From positions 1 to 44,407 of the forward strand of contig NZ_JAHFUW010000039.1 in the NCBI RefSeq assembly GCF_023264855.1: 44,407 nucleotides of DNA, written 5' to 3'. The stretch comes from Herbiconiux sp. Lineage in GTDB: Bacteria > Actinomycetota > Actinomycetes > Actinomycetales > Microbacteriaceae. Shown here one piece after another: positions 14,847-22,295 of the stretch; position 1 is the first letter of the stretch, and every line of letters starts with the position of its first letter. The notes below the pieces were generated by a model. It searched no databases. It saw nothing but the letters and a program-made list of their open reading frames with translations, and was not told the DNA's origin. The position numbers and the translations under genes are program-made.

Positions 14847-15803
14847 ATGACCTCTGGAACGACGAGCACACGACGGCGTCGAGGCGGTACCACCGCGGCC
14901 CGCTGGCGGTCCCATCTGCTCTCGACGCTCTCGGGCCAGAGCGACGGGCGCCCCGAGTGGGTCGCGGCGATGGCCGACGGGGAGGATGCCGGCTACTTCG
15001 GCCCCGGGTCGGCCTCCTGGGCGGTGCACGGCGACATGGCCACGCTGGTGGCCGGCATCCGGGCCCTGCTCATGCAGACGCTGCACCCGGGCGCGATGGC
15101 AGGGGTGCACGACTGGTCGCGCTATCGCGAGGACCCCCTCGGCCGGCTCTCCGGAACCATCCGCTGGCTGGTGACGGTGACCTTCGCCGACACCGCCCTG
15201 GCGCAGCGCGAGTCGGGCCGCGTGGCGCACTTCCACGACCGGGTGCGTGGCGAGTACGTCGACGCCACCGGGGTGAGGCGCGCCTACTCGGCCGGCGATC
15301 CGGAGCTGCTCTCCTGGGTGCACCTGGTCTTCACCGACGCCTTCCTCGGCTGCCACACCCTCTGGGGCGGACCGATCCGCGGCGGTGCCGACGGCTACGT
15401 GCGCGAGTGGGCGACGGCGGGTGAGCTGATCGGGGTGGCCGATCCGCCCCGGAGCGCCGCCGAGCTGCGCGACCAGCTCGAGGCGTTCCGGCTGGCCGGG
15501 GTGCTGAAGAGCGACGAGCGCGTGGCGGAGGCCGTGCGCTTCATCCGCCGCCCGCCGCTGGCCCGGGGATTCCTTCCGGCCTACCGCATCCTCTTCGCCG
15601 GAGCCGTCGCCTCGCTGCGGCCGGAATACCGCCGGATGCTGGGCCTGCGCCGCTCCCCGCTCCCGGTCGTCTGGGCCACCGGCCGCGTGCTCGCGATCGT
15701 GCGCAGCTTCATGGGCCGAGCCTCCTCGTCGGAGGCCGCCGCCCTGTCCCGAATCCGCCGCCTCGAAGCCGACGGCAAATCGATCGCACCGCACTCGCTT
15801 TAA
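14847..15803 (+). CDS. MpaB-like oxygenase family protein (DUF2236)
   Basis: A 318-aa protein of the MpaB/latex-clearing-protein family. Typical blocks are Trp-Ala-Val-His-Gly-Asp (58-63), Leu-His-Pro-Gly-Ala-Met-Ala-Gly-Val-His-Asp-Trp-Ser (79-91), Asp-Pro-Leu-Gly-Arg (96-100), and a Trp-Val-His-Leu-Val-Phe helix near 155. The family holds a heme b enzyme (MpaB of mycophenolic acid synthesis) and the rubber oxygenase Lcp. Conserved histidines here are compatible with heme binding. There is no signal peptide, so unlike Lcp it is probably intracellular; the first 20 residues are basic (several Arg). The substrate is unknown. Its neighbour with two EthD-like domains may be a partner. Confidence 0.85.
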   Translation: MTSGTTSTRRRRGGTTAARWRSHLLSTLSGQSDGRPEWVAAMADGEDAGYFGPGSASWAVHGDMATLVAGIRALLMQTLHPGAMAGVHDWSRYREDPLGRLSGTIRWLVTVTFADTALAQRESGRVAHFHDRVRGEYVDATGVRRAYSAGDPELLSWVHLVFTDAFLGCHTLWGGPIRGGADGYVREWATAGELIGVADPPRSAAELRDQLEAFRLAGVLKSDERVAEAVRFIRRPPLARGFLPAYRILFAGAVASLRPEYRRMLGLRRSPLPVVWATGRVLAIVRSFMGRASSSEAAALSRIRRLEADGKSIAPHSL

Positions 15804-15811
15804 TGATGTAT

Positions 15812-15847
15812 TCTCACTTTACGTTTCCCGACGACCCCGAAGTGAGA
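15812..15847 (+). promoter_or_regulatory. 8-bp inverted repeat just upstream of the cell-wall-binding gene
   Basis: TCTCACTT (15812-15819) and AAGTGAGA (15840-15847) are perfect complements separated by 20 bp, in a locally AT-rich stretch ending 5 nt before the ATG at 15853. The right arm includes the only purine-rich stretch that could be the ribosome-binding site. The left arm overlaps a -10-like TATTCT (15809-15814). It could be a protein operator or an RNA hairpin masking initiation. Confidence 0.5.
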
Positions 15848-15852
15848 CCCCG

Positions 15853-16899
15853 ATGCCTCGAAAGCCCTTGCTCGCCACGCTGCTCATCGGAGCCGCCGTG
15901 CTCACCCCCGTGGGAGCCGCGACCGCCACACCACACGAGGCCGCTCCTCGTGAGATCGTCCCGTTGTGCGTCGATTTTCCGGTCGAGCATCCGGGGGTGA
16001 CGCGGATCGGCGGAGCCGATCGCTTCGCCCTCTCCGCAGCCGTATCCGCCAGCACGTTCATCGATAGCGGCGGCACCGTGTACATCGCCTCCGGAGCGAC
16101 GTTCCCCGACGCACTGTCGGGCTCGGCGGCGGCGGGATTCGAGGGCGGCCCCGTCCTCCTCGTCACTCGAGACACGGTCTCCCCCCAGGTGAAGGCGGAA
16201 CTGCAGCGCCTCAAGCCGCACAAGATCGTGGTGCTCGGAGGCGAGAACACCATCTCCCAGGCCCTCGAGTTCTCCCTCGAAGCCTATGCGCCGGAGATCG
16301 TCCGGCACGGCGGGGCCGACCGCTTCGAGGTCTCCGCGAAGATCGCGACGGCGACGTTCCAGCACGTGAGCTGGACAGCGTACGTGGCCACCGGATCCGG
16401 GTTCGCCGATGCCCTCTCGGCCTCGGCGGCGGCCGGTAACGATCGCGGCCCCGTCTTGCTCGTCGGCCAGGACTCGATCCCCACGGCAACCCTTCAGGCG
16501 TTGGCCGATGCGCCCGCACTGGATCGGATCGTAGTCGTCGGCGGCACGAACTCGATCAGCGATGCCGTCTTCACCCAGCTCGCCGCGATCGCCAGGACGA
16601 CGCGAATCTCGGGCACCGACCGCTTCGCCGTGTCCGCAACGACCTCGGCCAAGACGTTCTGCGCAGACGCCCAGACGGTCTACGTCGCGTCCGGAGCCGT
16701 CTTCCCCGACGCGCTCTCGGGGTCGGCGGCGGCCATCCACGACGGCGCTCCCGTGCTGCTGGTCACCTCCGACACGATCCCCGCGCCCGTCGCCGCGGAA
16801 CTTCGCCGCCTCAATCCGCAGGGGATCGTGGTGCTCGGCGGCCCCAACACGGTCTCCGACAAGGTGGTGAACGACCTCAAGGGGTACCTGCGGCCCTAG
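15853..16899 (+). CDS. Secreted cell wall-binding repeat 2 (CWB2) protein, three repeats
   Basis: A 348-aa exported protein. Signal peptide: Pro-Arg-Lys-Pro, hydrophobic core about 6-21, cleavage likely near Ala26. The rest is three CWB2 repeats with an exact 100-residue period: Arg-x-x-Gly-x-Asp-Arg-Phe starts at 51, 151 and 251. Each repeat continues with Ala-Ser/Thr-Gly-x-x-Phe-x-Asp-Ala-Leu-Ser and ends with Val-Val-x-Gly-Gly-x-Asn-x-Ile/Val-Ser. CWB2 triplets are known in Gram-positive surface proteins, where they anchor to anionic wall polymers. Here no catalytic or adhesive domain is attached, only about 20 residues before the first repeat. Single cysteines lie at 40 and 270. The stop shares CTAG with the convergent DUF1345 gene's stop. 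Confidence 0.92.
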   Translation: MPRKPLLATLLIGAAVLTPVGAATATPHEAAPREIVPLCVDFPVEHPGVTRIGGADRFALSAAVSASTFIDSGGTVYIASGATFPDALSGSAAAGFEGGPVLLVTRDTVSPQVKAELQRLKPHKIVVLGGENTISQALEFSLEAYAPEIVRHGGADRFEVSAKIATATFQHVSWTAYVATGSGFADALSASAAAGNDRGPVLLVGQDSIPTATLQALADAPALDRIVVVGGTNSISDAVFTQLAAIARTTRISGTDRFAVSATTSAKTFCADAQTVYVASGAVFPDALSGSAAAIHDGAPVLLVTSDTIPAPVAAELRRLNPQGIVVLGGPNTVSDKVVNDLKGYLRP

Positions 16900-17600
16900 G
16901 CCGAGCCGACGCTCAGAATCGTGTTGAGGGCGAGCACCACGATCAGCCCGTTGAAGAAGAAGCTGAGCACCGAATGCACCGTCACCCGCCAGCGCAACCG
17001 GGTGCTCTGCACCTCGACATCGGAGGCGGCGAACGAGGTGCCGAGCGTGAACGAGAAGTAGACGAACTCGATCACCCCCGGCTGCGGCGTCGACGGAAAG
17101 CGCATGGGAGGCGCCTCCGACGCGGTAGCGGAGTAATACTGCTGCTGGTAGATCTGCGCGAACCCCCAGTGCAGCGATCCCCAGGCCAGGAGCATCGCCC
17201 ACACGCCGATGACCGCCACCAGCACGCCGTAGGTCGGGTCCGAGCGCTCGGTCAGCACCTGGAAGGCCGCCACCAGGCCGATCACGGTGGCGAAGAAGGT
17301 GCCGGCGAACGACACGATCCGTGCGGGAAGGCTCATCTCCATCCGCGACGGCGGGAGAGCGGCGCTCCGCCGTCGCCGGCTCACGAGGGTGAGCACCACG
17401 ACGGTCACCGTGCCGTAGACAGTGCCGAGCAGACACCACGACACGAGAGCGAAGATCGATGCCTCCGTCTGCTCCGAGAGGATGAACGCCACCCCGAACA
17501 GCAGCATCATCAGCTGTGCGGTCACGCTCAGCACGAAGGCGAGCACCAGCGGCCAGCGCCGCGGGCCACCGCGTTCGGGAGGGATGCTCGCGTGTGTCAT
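16896..17600 (-). CDS. DUF1345 family membrane protein
   Basis: A 234-aa protein with about six membrane segments. The C-terminal half is typical of DUF1345: His-Trp-Gly-Phe-Ala-x-x-Tyr, then Phe-Val-Tyr-Phe-Ser-Phe-Thr-Leu-Gly-Thr-Ser-Phe-Ala-Ala-Ser-Asp-Val, then Arg-x-x-x-x-His-Ser-Val-Leu-Ser-Phe-Phe-Phe-Asn. The function of the family is unknown. The ATG at 17600 was chosen because TAGGGT lies 7 nt upstream; no Shine-Dalgarno sequence is present. The GTG two codons earlier would sit too close to it. It is convergent with the CWB2 gene (4-bp overlap through CTAG). Confidence 0.85.
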   Translation of the reverse strand: MTHASIPPERGGPRRWPLVLAFVLSVTAQLMMLLFGVAFILSEQTEASIFALVSWCLLGTVYGTVTVVVLTLVSRRRRSAALPPSRMEMSLPARIVSFAGTFFATVIGLVAAFQVLTERSDPTYGVLVAVIGVWAMLLAWGSLHWGFAQIYQQQYYSATASEAPPMRFPSTPQPGVIEFVYFSFTLGTSFAASDVEVQSTRLRWRVTVHSVLSFFFNGLIVVLALNTILSVGSA

Positions 17601-17607
17601 CGACACG

Positions 17608-17613
17608 ACCCTA
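17608..17613 (-). promoter_or_regulatory. -10-like TAGGGT of the DUF1345 gene
   Basis: TAGGGT, 7 nt, ATG at 17600; probable leaderless start. Confidence 0.45.
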
Positions 17614-17696
17614 TGGGATGCGGCGGAACCGGTAGAGTTCTCTGTGAACGCGCGGGGCGGATCGCCACCCCGCGACGAGGTGAAGGAGCATCCCCG

Positions 17697-18077
17697 ATGA
17701 CGACAGTCCTGCTGCCGGAGGCGCCGCGCAAAGAGCTGCCGAAGCCGCTCAAGGGCGGCGTGTTCGTGATCTTCTGGCTGATCGCCCTCGCGCTCTGGAT
17801 CATCGCCCCCAACATCGCCGACCCGCGCCTGGGCGCCTTCTTCATCGACACCGGCATCATGTTCGCCTCGGTCGGCTTCGCCACCGCGCAGATCAGCTCG
17901 ATGGTGGCGTTCCGCAACACGCTGATCGCGGGAATCGTCGGCATCGCGTTCTTCGCGCTCGGCGACTTCCTCGAGATCACCGTGCTGAGCTACTTCCTGC
18001 GCATCTTCGTGCCGTTCGTCGCCCTGATGTCGGCACTGTACGCCGGCATCGGCCGTGTGAAGGTCTGGTACAGCTGA
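17697..18077 (+). CDS. Small four-helix membrane protein, unknown function
   Basis: A 126-aa protein with four predicted membrane segments: about residues 20-38, 46-64, 77-97 and 100-119. I do not recognise the family. A short Pro/Lys/Glu N-terminus precedes the first helix, and the third segment carries Gly-Asp-Phe-Leu-Glu. The ATG at 17697 has a strong AAGGAG ribosome-binding site. TAGAGT at 17633-17638 may be its -10. It is a single gene, divergent from DUF1345 and closed by the hairpin at 18094. Confidence 0.75.
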   Translation: MTTVLLPEAPRKELPKPLKGGVFVIFWLIALALWIIAPNIADPRLGAFFIDTGIMFASVGFATAQISSMVAFRNTLIAGIVGIAFFALGDFLEITVLSYFLRIFVPFVALMSALYAGIGRVKVWYS

Positions 18078-18093
18078 GCTGAGCCGCAAGGCC

Positions 18094-18116
18094 GGCCGAA
18101 GGCACGTTCTTCGGCC
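18094..18116 (+). terminator. 8-bp hairpin after the small membrane protein gene
   Basis: GGCCGAAG, 7-nt loop, CTTCGGCC, 17 bp after the stop at 18077. A second smaller hairpin (GAAGAA, 6 nt, TTCTTC; 18122-18139) follows. There is no T-run, so it is a probable non-canonical terminator. Confidence 0.55.
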
Positions 18117-18185
18117 GATCAGAAGAACCGCGATTCTTCGACACCGGATGCTCCGTACAGCCCCGGATGCCGCGCCGCCGCTTGG

Positions 18186-18191
18186 TAGCGT
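18186..18191 (+). promoter_or_regulatory. -10-like TAGCGT of the GNAT-AAA gene
   Basis: TAGCGT, 5 nt, ATG 18197, with no ribosome-binding site; supports this ATG over the longer frame from 18167. Confidence 0.45.
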
Positions 18192-18196
18192 CGGGC

Positions 18197-19489
18197 ATGA
18201 CCACCCCGCACATCCGTGATTTCCATCCCGACGACCTCGACGGCATCCTGCACCTCTGGGAGCAGGCCCGGCTGAGCGACGGCGAGCCCGTGTACGCGCT
18301 CTCCGAAGTGATCGCGTCCTGCCAGATCGACCACGCCGTGGTGGCCGTCGAAGGCGAGCGGATCGTCGGCGCCGCCGTCGGTCGCGCCGCCCACGCGCAG
18401 GGCTGGATCGTGTTCTTCGCCACCGACGCCTCGGTGCGCGACTCGGGTGTCGGCGCCCGGATGCTGGCCGCGCTCGAGCGCCACATGGCCCCGCTCGGCC
18501 TCGCCAAGCTCTCGGCGCTCATGCCCGAGTCCCAGGCCCGGCTCGACGACTTCACCGAGCAGGGCTTCGAACTCAAGCGCAACCTGCGCTACGTCGAACG
18601 CGAGCTGCCCGTGCAGCGCGAGGAGCTGCTGGTGCTGCGCGAGCTCGGCGGGCGCCTGCTCCCCCGGGGCCTGTGGGATGCCGTCGGCGGCATGCAGAAG
18701 GAGAAGGAGATGCTCGAGCTGCGACTGGTCACCCCGCTCGCCGAGCCCGACCTCGCCGAGCGTTTCGGCGTGGTGCCGCCGCGTGCCGTGATGCTGTTCG
18801 GCCCTCCGGGAACCGGGAAGACCACGTTCGCCAAAGCCGTGGCCTCGCGGCTGGAGTGGTCGTTCGTCGAAGTGTTCCCGTCCCGTCTGGCGGGCGACCC
18901 GAAGGGTCTCGCCGGCGCGCTCCGCGAGACCTTCCAGAAGATCTCCGAGCTCGAGCACGCCGTGGTGTTCATCGACGAGGTGGAGGAGATCGCCTCGCAC
19001 CGGCAGGGCGAGCCACCGTCGCCCACGCAGGGCGTCACCAACGAGCTGCTGAAGCTGATCCCGGAGTTCCGCGAGCAGTCGGGGCGGCTGCTGATCTGCG
19101 CCACCAACTTCATCCGGGCGGTGGACGCCGCGTTCCTGCGCCACGGCCGCTTCGACTACGTGGTGCCGATCGGCCTGCCCGACACGGATGCCCGGCACGC
19201 CATCTGGGCGGGTTACCTGCCCCGCGACGTGGCCGCGTCGGTCGACGTGAGCGTGCTCGTGCAGCACACGGACGGCTTCACGCCGGCCGACATCGAGTTC
19301 TCGGCACGCAAGGCCTCCCAGGCCGCGCTCGAACGCGCTCTGCACGGCGGCGGATCATCCGCCGGCGCCGCTTCCGAGGGCCCGTCGACCGACGACTACC
19401 TCACCGCCGTGCGCTCCACCCGCCGCACGGTCTCCGACGACGTCGCCTCCGAGTTCCTCGAAGACATCGACCGCATCGCCCGGCTCTGA
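18197..19489 (+). CDS. Fusion of a GNAT acetyltransferase domain with an AAA+ ATPase domain
   Basis: A 430-aa cytoplasmic protein. Residues about 5-135 form a GNAT domain; the acetyl-CoA loop is Val-Arg-Asp-Ser-Gly-Val-Gly-Ala (80-87), followed by Leu-Glu-Arg-His. A linker of about 30 residues leads to a classical AAA domain at about 160-380. It has Walker A Gly-Pro-Pro-Gly-Thr-Gly-Lys-Thr (202-209), Walker B Val-Val-Phe-Ile-Asp-Glu (256-261), sensor-1 Cys-Ala-Thr-Asn (301-304), and arginine-finger candidates Arg315 and Arg318 in Arg-His-Gly-Arg-Phe-Asp. All ATPase residues look intact, as in CDC48/proteasomal-type AAA modules. No peptidase domain is present. The cellular role is unknown; an ATP-driven remodeller coupled to acetylation or to acetyl-CoA sensing is only inference. 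It appears monocistronic. Confidence 0.88.
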   Translation: MTTPHIRDFHPDDLDGILHLWEQARLSDGEPVYALSEVIASCQIDHAVVAVEGERIVGAAVGRAAHAQGWIVFFATDASVRDSGVGARMLAALERHMAPLGLAKLSALMPESQARLDDFTEQGFELKRNLRYVERELPVQREELLVLRELGGRLLPRGLWDAVGGMQKEKEMLELRLVTPLAEPDLAERFGVVPPRAVMLFGPPGTGKTTFAKAVASRLEWSFVEVFPSRLAGDPKGLAGALRETFQKISELEHAVVFIDEVEEIASHRQGEPPSPTQGVTNELLKLIPEFREQSGRLLICATNFIRAVDAAFLRHGRFDYVVPIGLPDTDARHAIWAGYLPRDVAASVDVSVLVQHTDGFTPADIEFSARKASQAALERALHGGGSSAGAASEGPSTDDYLTAVRSTRRTVSDDVASEFLEDIDRIARL

Positions 19490-19529
19490 GCGGCTGCCGG
19501 GCGGACCGGCTCCCGGGCGGCGCAATCCC

Positions 19530-19889
19530 TCAGGGGCGCTTCGCCCGCGGCAGGCCGGCCACCACGAGGTCGTAGGAGTTCACGATCAGGTCGCTCACGA
19601 GGGCGGCATCCGAGCCCCGGCCGAGTGTCACGGTCACCCAGTGCTTCTTGTTCATGTGGTAGCCGGGGGTGATCCACGGATGATCGCGCACGAGCGCCTC
19701 GGCATGCGGCGGCGCCGCCTTCAGGGTGATGCGGCCGGGGTCGTCGTCGAGCGTGGCGATGGCGAAGACCTTGCCCACCACCTTCGCCACCGCCGTCTCC
19801 GGGCCGAAGGGGCGCTCGTCGGTGGTGGCGGGCAGGCCCGCGCACACCTCGAGCGCCTCCTGCAGGGTGAGGCCTGTCGCGCTGGTCAT
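19530..19889 (-). CDS. MmcQ/YjbR family protein
   Basis: A 119-aa protein. Family features are the N-terminal Cys-Ala-Gly-Leu-Pro-x-x-Thr-x-x-Arg-Pro-Phe-Gly block (about 16-29), Lys-Val-Phe-Ala near 40, Leu-Lys-Ala near 57, and a C-terminal Lys-Lys-His-Trp-Val-Thr-Val (about 80-86) followed by Leu-Val-x-x-Ser-Tyr-Asp-Leu-Val. The fold (double-wing) suggests nucleic-acid binding, but no defined role is known. The ATG at 19889 is preceded at 6 nt by TAGCCT. It is convergent with the GNAT-AAA gene. Confidence 0.88.
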   Translation of the reverse strand: MTSATGLTLQEALEVCAGLPATTDERPFGPETAVAKVVGKVFAIATLDDDPGRITLKAAPPHAEALVRDHPWITPGYHMNKKHWVTVTLGRGSDAALVSDLIVNSYDLVVAGLPRAKRP

Positions 19890-19895
19890 CCCCCG

Positions 19896-19901
19896 AGGCT
19901 A
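19896..19901 (-). promoter_or_regulatory. -10-like TAGCCT of the MmcQ/YjbR gene
   Basis: TAGCCT, 6 nt (CGGGGG), ATG at 19889; probable leaderless start. Confidence 0.5.
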
Positions 19902-20001
19902 CCTCGGTGACGGATGCCGGTGCAGCCCGTGCGGGGTGCCGGCGATGTCGGTGGGAGCGGTTAGCGTCGAGGGCGCACCAGTACCGAACGGAACGAGCAC
20001 C

Positions 20002-20658
20002 ATGGCACCCGGCGGATTCGCCACGATCGACTTCGAGACCAGCGGGCTCGCCCCGTCCCGCGGCGCCCGCGCCCTCGAGATCGCGGTCGTGCACTCCGAT
20101 GCCGACGGCGTGATCACCGGGCGGTGGGACACGCTGATCAACGCCCACGGCCCGGTCGGGCCCACCTTCGTGCACCGCATCACGCGCGCCGCCCTCACGA
20201 ACGCGCCCGACTTCGGCGCGATCGCACCCGAGCTGCTCGAGCTGCTCCGCGGGCGGGTGGTGGTGGCGCACAACGCCGGGTTCGACCTGCGATTCCTCGT
20301 CGCCGAACTCGAGCTGATCGGCTACCGCTTCGCCGCCGCCCCCGTCGCGCTCTGCACCCAGCGCCTGGCCCGCCAGTACCTGCCCGATTCCAGGCGCTCG
20401 CTCGCCCGGCTCTGCGAAGTGTTCGGCATCGATCTCACGGGCGCGCACCGCGCATCCGTCGACGCCTTCGCGACCGCCCAGCTGCTCGAGTGCTACCTCG
20501 CCAGCGCGCCCGACCGCTCGCTGTTCACCGCTCACCTGGCTCGCGCCGCCGCGGCGCCGTTCACGCCGCTGCCCTCGCGGGGCGCACAGTGGTACCCCCG
20601 CGAATCCGCGGGGGTACCCGAGGCCAGAAGGCCCGCGTTCAGCGCCGGGTCGTGGTGA
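20002..20658 (+). CDS. DnaQ-like 3'-5' exonuclease (DEDDh type)
   Basis: A 218-aa exonuclease domain with the DEDDh residues in place: Asp10 and Glu12 in Ile-Asp-Phe-Glu-Thr-Ser-Gly-Leu, Asp95 in His-Asn-Ala-Gly-Phe-Asp, and His149 with Asp154 in His-Arg-Ala-Ser-Val-Asp-Ala. It resembles polymerase III epsilon-type proofreading or repair exonucleases as a stand-alone domain; no polymerase or GIY-YIG part is attached. The last ~30 residues are Pro/Arg-rich and overlap a strong DNA palindrome. The ATG 20002 has a weak GGAACGAG upstream; TTAGCGT at about 19960 may be the -10. The 3' end overlaps the convergent dctA gene by 20 bp. Confidence 0.9.
   Translation: MAPGGFATIDFETSGLAPSRGARALEIAVVHSDADGVITGRWDTLINAHGPVGPTFVHRITRAALTNAPDFGAIAPELLELLRGRVVVAHNAGFDLRFLVAELELIGYRFAAAPVALCTQRLARQYLPDSRRSLARLCEVFGIDLTGAHRASVDAFATAQLLECYLASAPDRSLFTAHLARAAAAPFTPLPSRGAQWYPRESAGVPEARRPAFSAGSW
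20591..20618. terminator. Perfect 12-bp inverted repeat inside the exonuclease 3' end, after dctA
   Basis: GGTACCCCCGCG, AATC, CGCGGGGGTACC. It lies within the last codons of the exonuclease gene and 21 bp past the dctA stop on the minus strand. The stem is very stable but has no T-run. It probably ends dctA transcription and may affect both strands. Confidence 0.6.
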
Positions 20659-22093
20659 CCTCGCCGCCCACGATCGCGTTGAGCGCCGCGGTCGACGGCC
20701 GGGAGTCGACCGGCACCGCACCCGCACCCTCCTGCGCGACCTCGGCCGCCTCATCCGTTCCCAGGTGGTCGTCGACGCTCATGGTCGACTCGTCGAACGG
20801 CCGCTCGCCGGCGAGCACCGCCGTGAGCTGCTCGCGGTCCAGCTGCCGGGTCCAGGTGCCCACCAGCACGGTGGCCACGGCGTTCCCGGTGAAGTTGGTG
20901 AGCGCTCGCGCCTCCGACATGAAGCGGTCGATGCCCACGATCACACCCACGCCGTCGACGAGGTCGGGCCGGTGGGCCTGCAGGCCTCCCGCCAGCGTGG
21001 CGAGCCCCGCACCGGTCACTCCGGCGGCGCCCTTCGACGCGAGCATCATGAACAGCAGCAGCGAGATCTGCTCCCCCAGCGCCAGCGGAGTACCCATCGC
21101 GCTGGCGATGAACAGCGACGACATCGTGAGGTAGATGGCCGTACCGTCGAGGTTGAACGAGTAGCCGGTCGGCACCGTGATGCCCGCCACCGGCTTGGAG
21201 ACGCCGATGTGCTCCATCTTGGCGATCAGCCGGGGCAGCGCCACCTCGCTCGACGACGTCGACACGATCAGCAGGTACTCGCGGGCCAGGTACTTCATCA
21301 GCCGGAAGATGTTGACGCGGGCCACCATCCACAGCAGCGAGCCGAGCACCACCACGATGAACAGCGCGCAGGTGATGTAGAACGCGATCATCAGGGTGCC
21401 GAGGCTCAGGATGGCCTGGAACCCGGTGTTGCCCACCACGGCGGCGATGGCGCCGAAGGCTCCGATCGGCGCGACCCACATGATCATCGAGAGGATGCGG
21501 AACACCAGCGCCTGGATCTGCCGGATCGCGCCCAGGATCGGCACCCCGCGCGGCCCCATCTTCTGCAGCGCGAAGCCCACCAGCAGGGCCACGAACAGCA
21601 CCTGCAGGATGTTCCCGGCGGTCAGCGACGACAGCAGCGAGGTGGGGATGATGCCGAGCACGAACTCGGTGGGGGTGGCCGCCTCGGCGGAGTCGCCGGC
21701 GTCGTAGGTGCTGGCGCCGATGTTCAGGCCCTCACCGGGGTGGATGAGGTTGCCCACCACGAGGCCGATCGCCAGCGCGAAGGTCGACATCACGATGAAG
21801 TAGCCGAGCGCGAGCCCGCCCACCTTGCCGACGGTGGCGGCCTTCGCGATGGAACCGACCCCGAGCACGATCGTGCAGAAGATGATCGGCGCGATCATCA
21901 TCTTGATCAGCCCCACGAAGGCGTCGCCGAGCGGCTTCAGCCCCACCGCGAAATCGGGGGCGAGCAGGCCGAGCGTCGCGCCCGAGACGACGGCCACGAT
22001 CACCGCGATGTAGAGATAGTGCGAGGTGTCCAGCCGGCGGCGGGGTTTCCGGCCGGCCTCCCGGTTGCTCGACGACACTGTGCTCGACGACAT
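20639..22093 (-). CDS. dctA: DctA-type dicarboxylate:cation symporter (DAACS family)
   Basis: A 484-aa membrane transporter for C4-dicarboxylates or related acidic amino acids, driven by H+ or Na+. Family motifs are clear: Thr-Ser-Ser-Ser-Glu-Val-Ala-Leu-Pro (hairpin 1), Pro-Thr-Gly-Tyr-Ser-Phe-Asn-Leu-Asp-Gly-Thr-Ala-Ile-Tyr (TM7) and Ser-Lys-Gly-Ala-Ala-Gly-Val-Thr-Gly-Ala-Gly (hairpin 2). The Asp-Gly-Thr and Gly-Val-Thr-Gly elements match DctA better than the glutamate carriers. The ATG at 22093 has GAGGGAA upstream. It is divergent from a CitA/DcuS-type two-component system, the usual regulator of such transporters. Confidence 0.92.
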   Translation of the reverse strand: MSSSTVSSSNREAGRKPRRRLDTSHYLYIAVIVAVVSGATLGLLAPDFAVGLKPLGDAFVGLIKMMIAPIIFCTIVLGVGSIAKAATVGKVGGLALGYFIVMSTFALAIGLVVGNLIHPGEGLNIGASTYDAGDSAEAATPTEFVLGIIPTSLLSSLTAGNILQVLFVALLVGFALQKMGPRGVPILGAIRQIQALVFRILSMIMWVAPIGAFGAIAAVVGNTGFQAILSLGTLMIAFYITCALFIVVVLGSLLWMVARVNIFRLMKYLAREYLLIVSTSSSEVALPRLIAKMEHIGVSKPVAGITVPTGYSFNLDGTAIYLTMSSLFIASAMGTPLALGEQISLLLFMMLASKGAAGVTGAGLATLAGGLQAHRPDLVDGVGVIVGIDRFMSEARALTNFTGNAVATVLVGTWTRQLDREQLTAVLAGERPFDESTMSVDDHLGTDEAAEVAQEGAGAVPVDSRPSTAALNAIVGGEVTTTRR

Positions 22094-22295
22094 GTGCTTC
22101 CCTCTTCCTTGAGTGCGGCCCGTCCAGGTGTTCGTCCTGGGGGTTCGGATGCGTTCCGCCCAGACTGCGGCGAGCGTCCCGGCTCGAGGGAGTTGTGTTC
22201 ATACTGGTCGCGGCCGGATCGTGCTGCGATGCCGGAGCGCTGCCTACAGTAGGAACACGCGGCGACGGTGCCGCGCACGACGACAGGACCGACGG

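Noticed and set aside
22094-22295. GTGTTC ... GAACAC pair (22195 and 22253) as a response-regulator site for dctA
   Set aside because: Only 6 bp per arm with a 52-bp gap; too weak to call.
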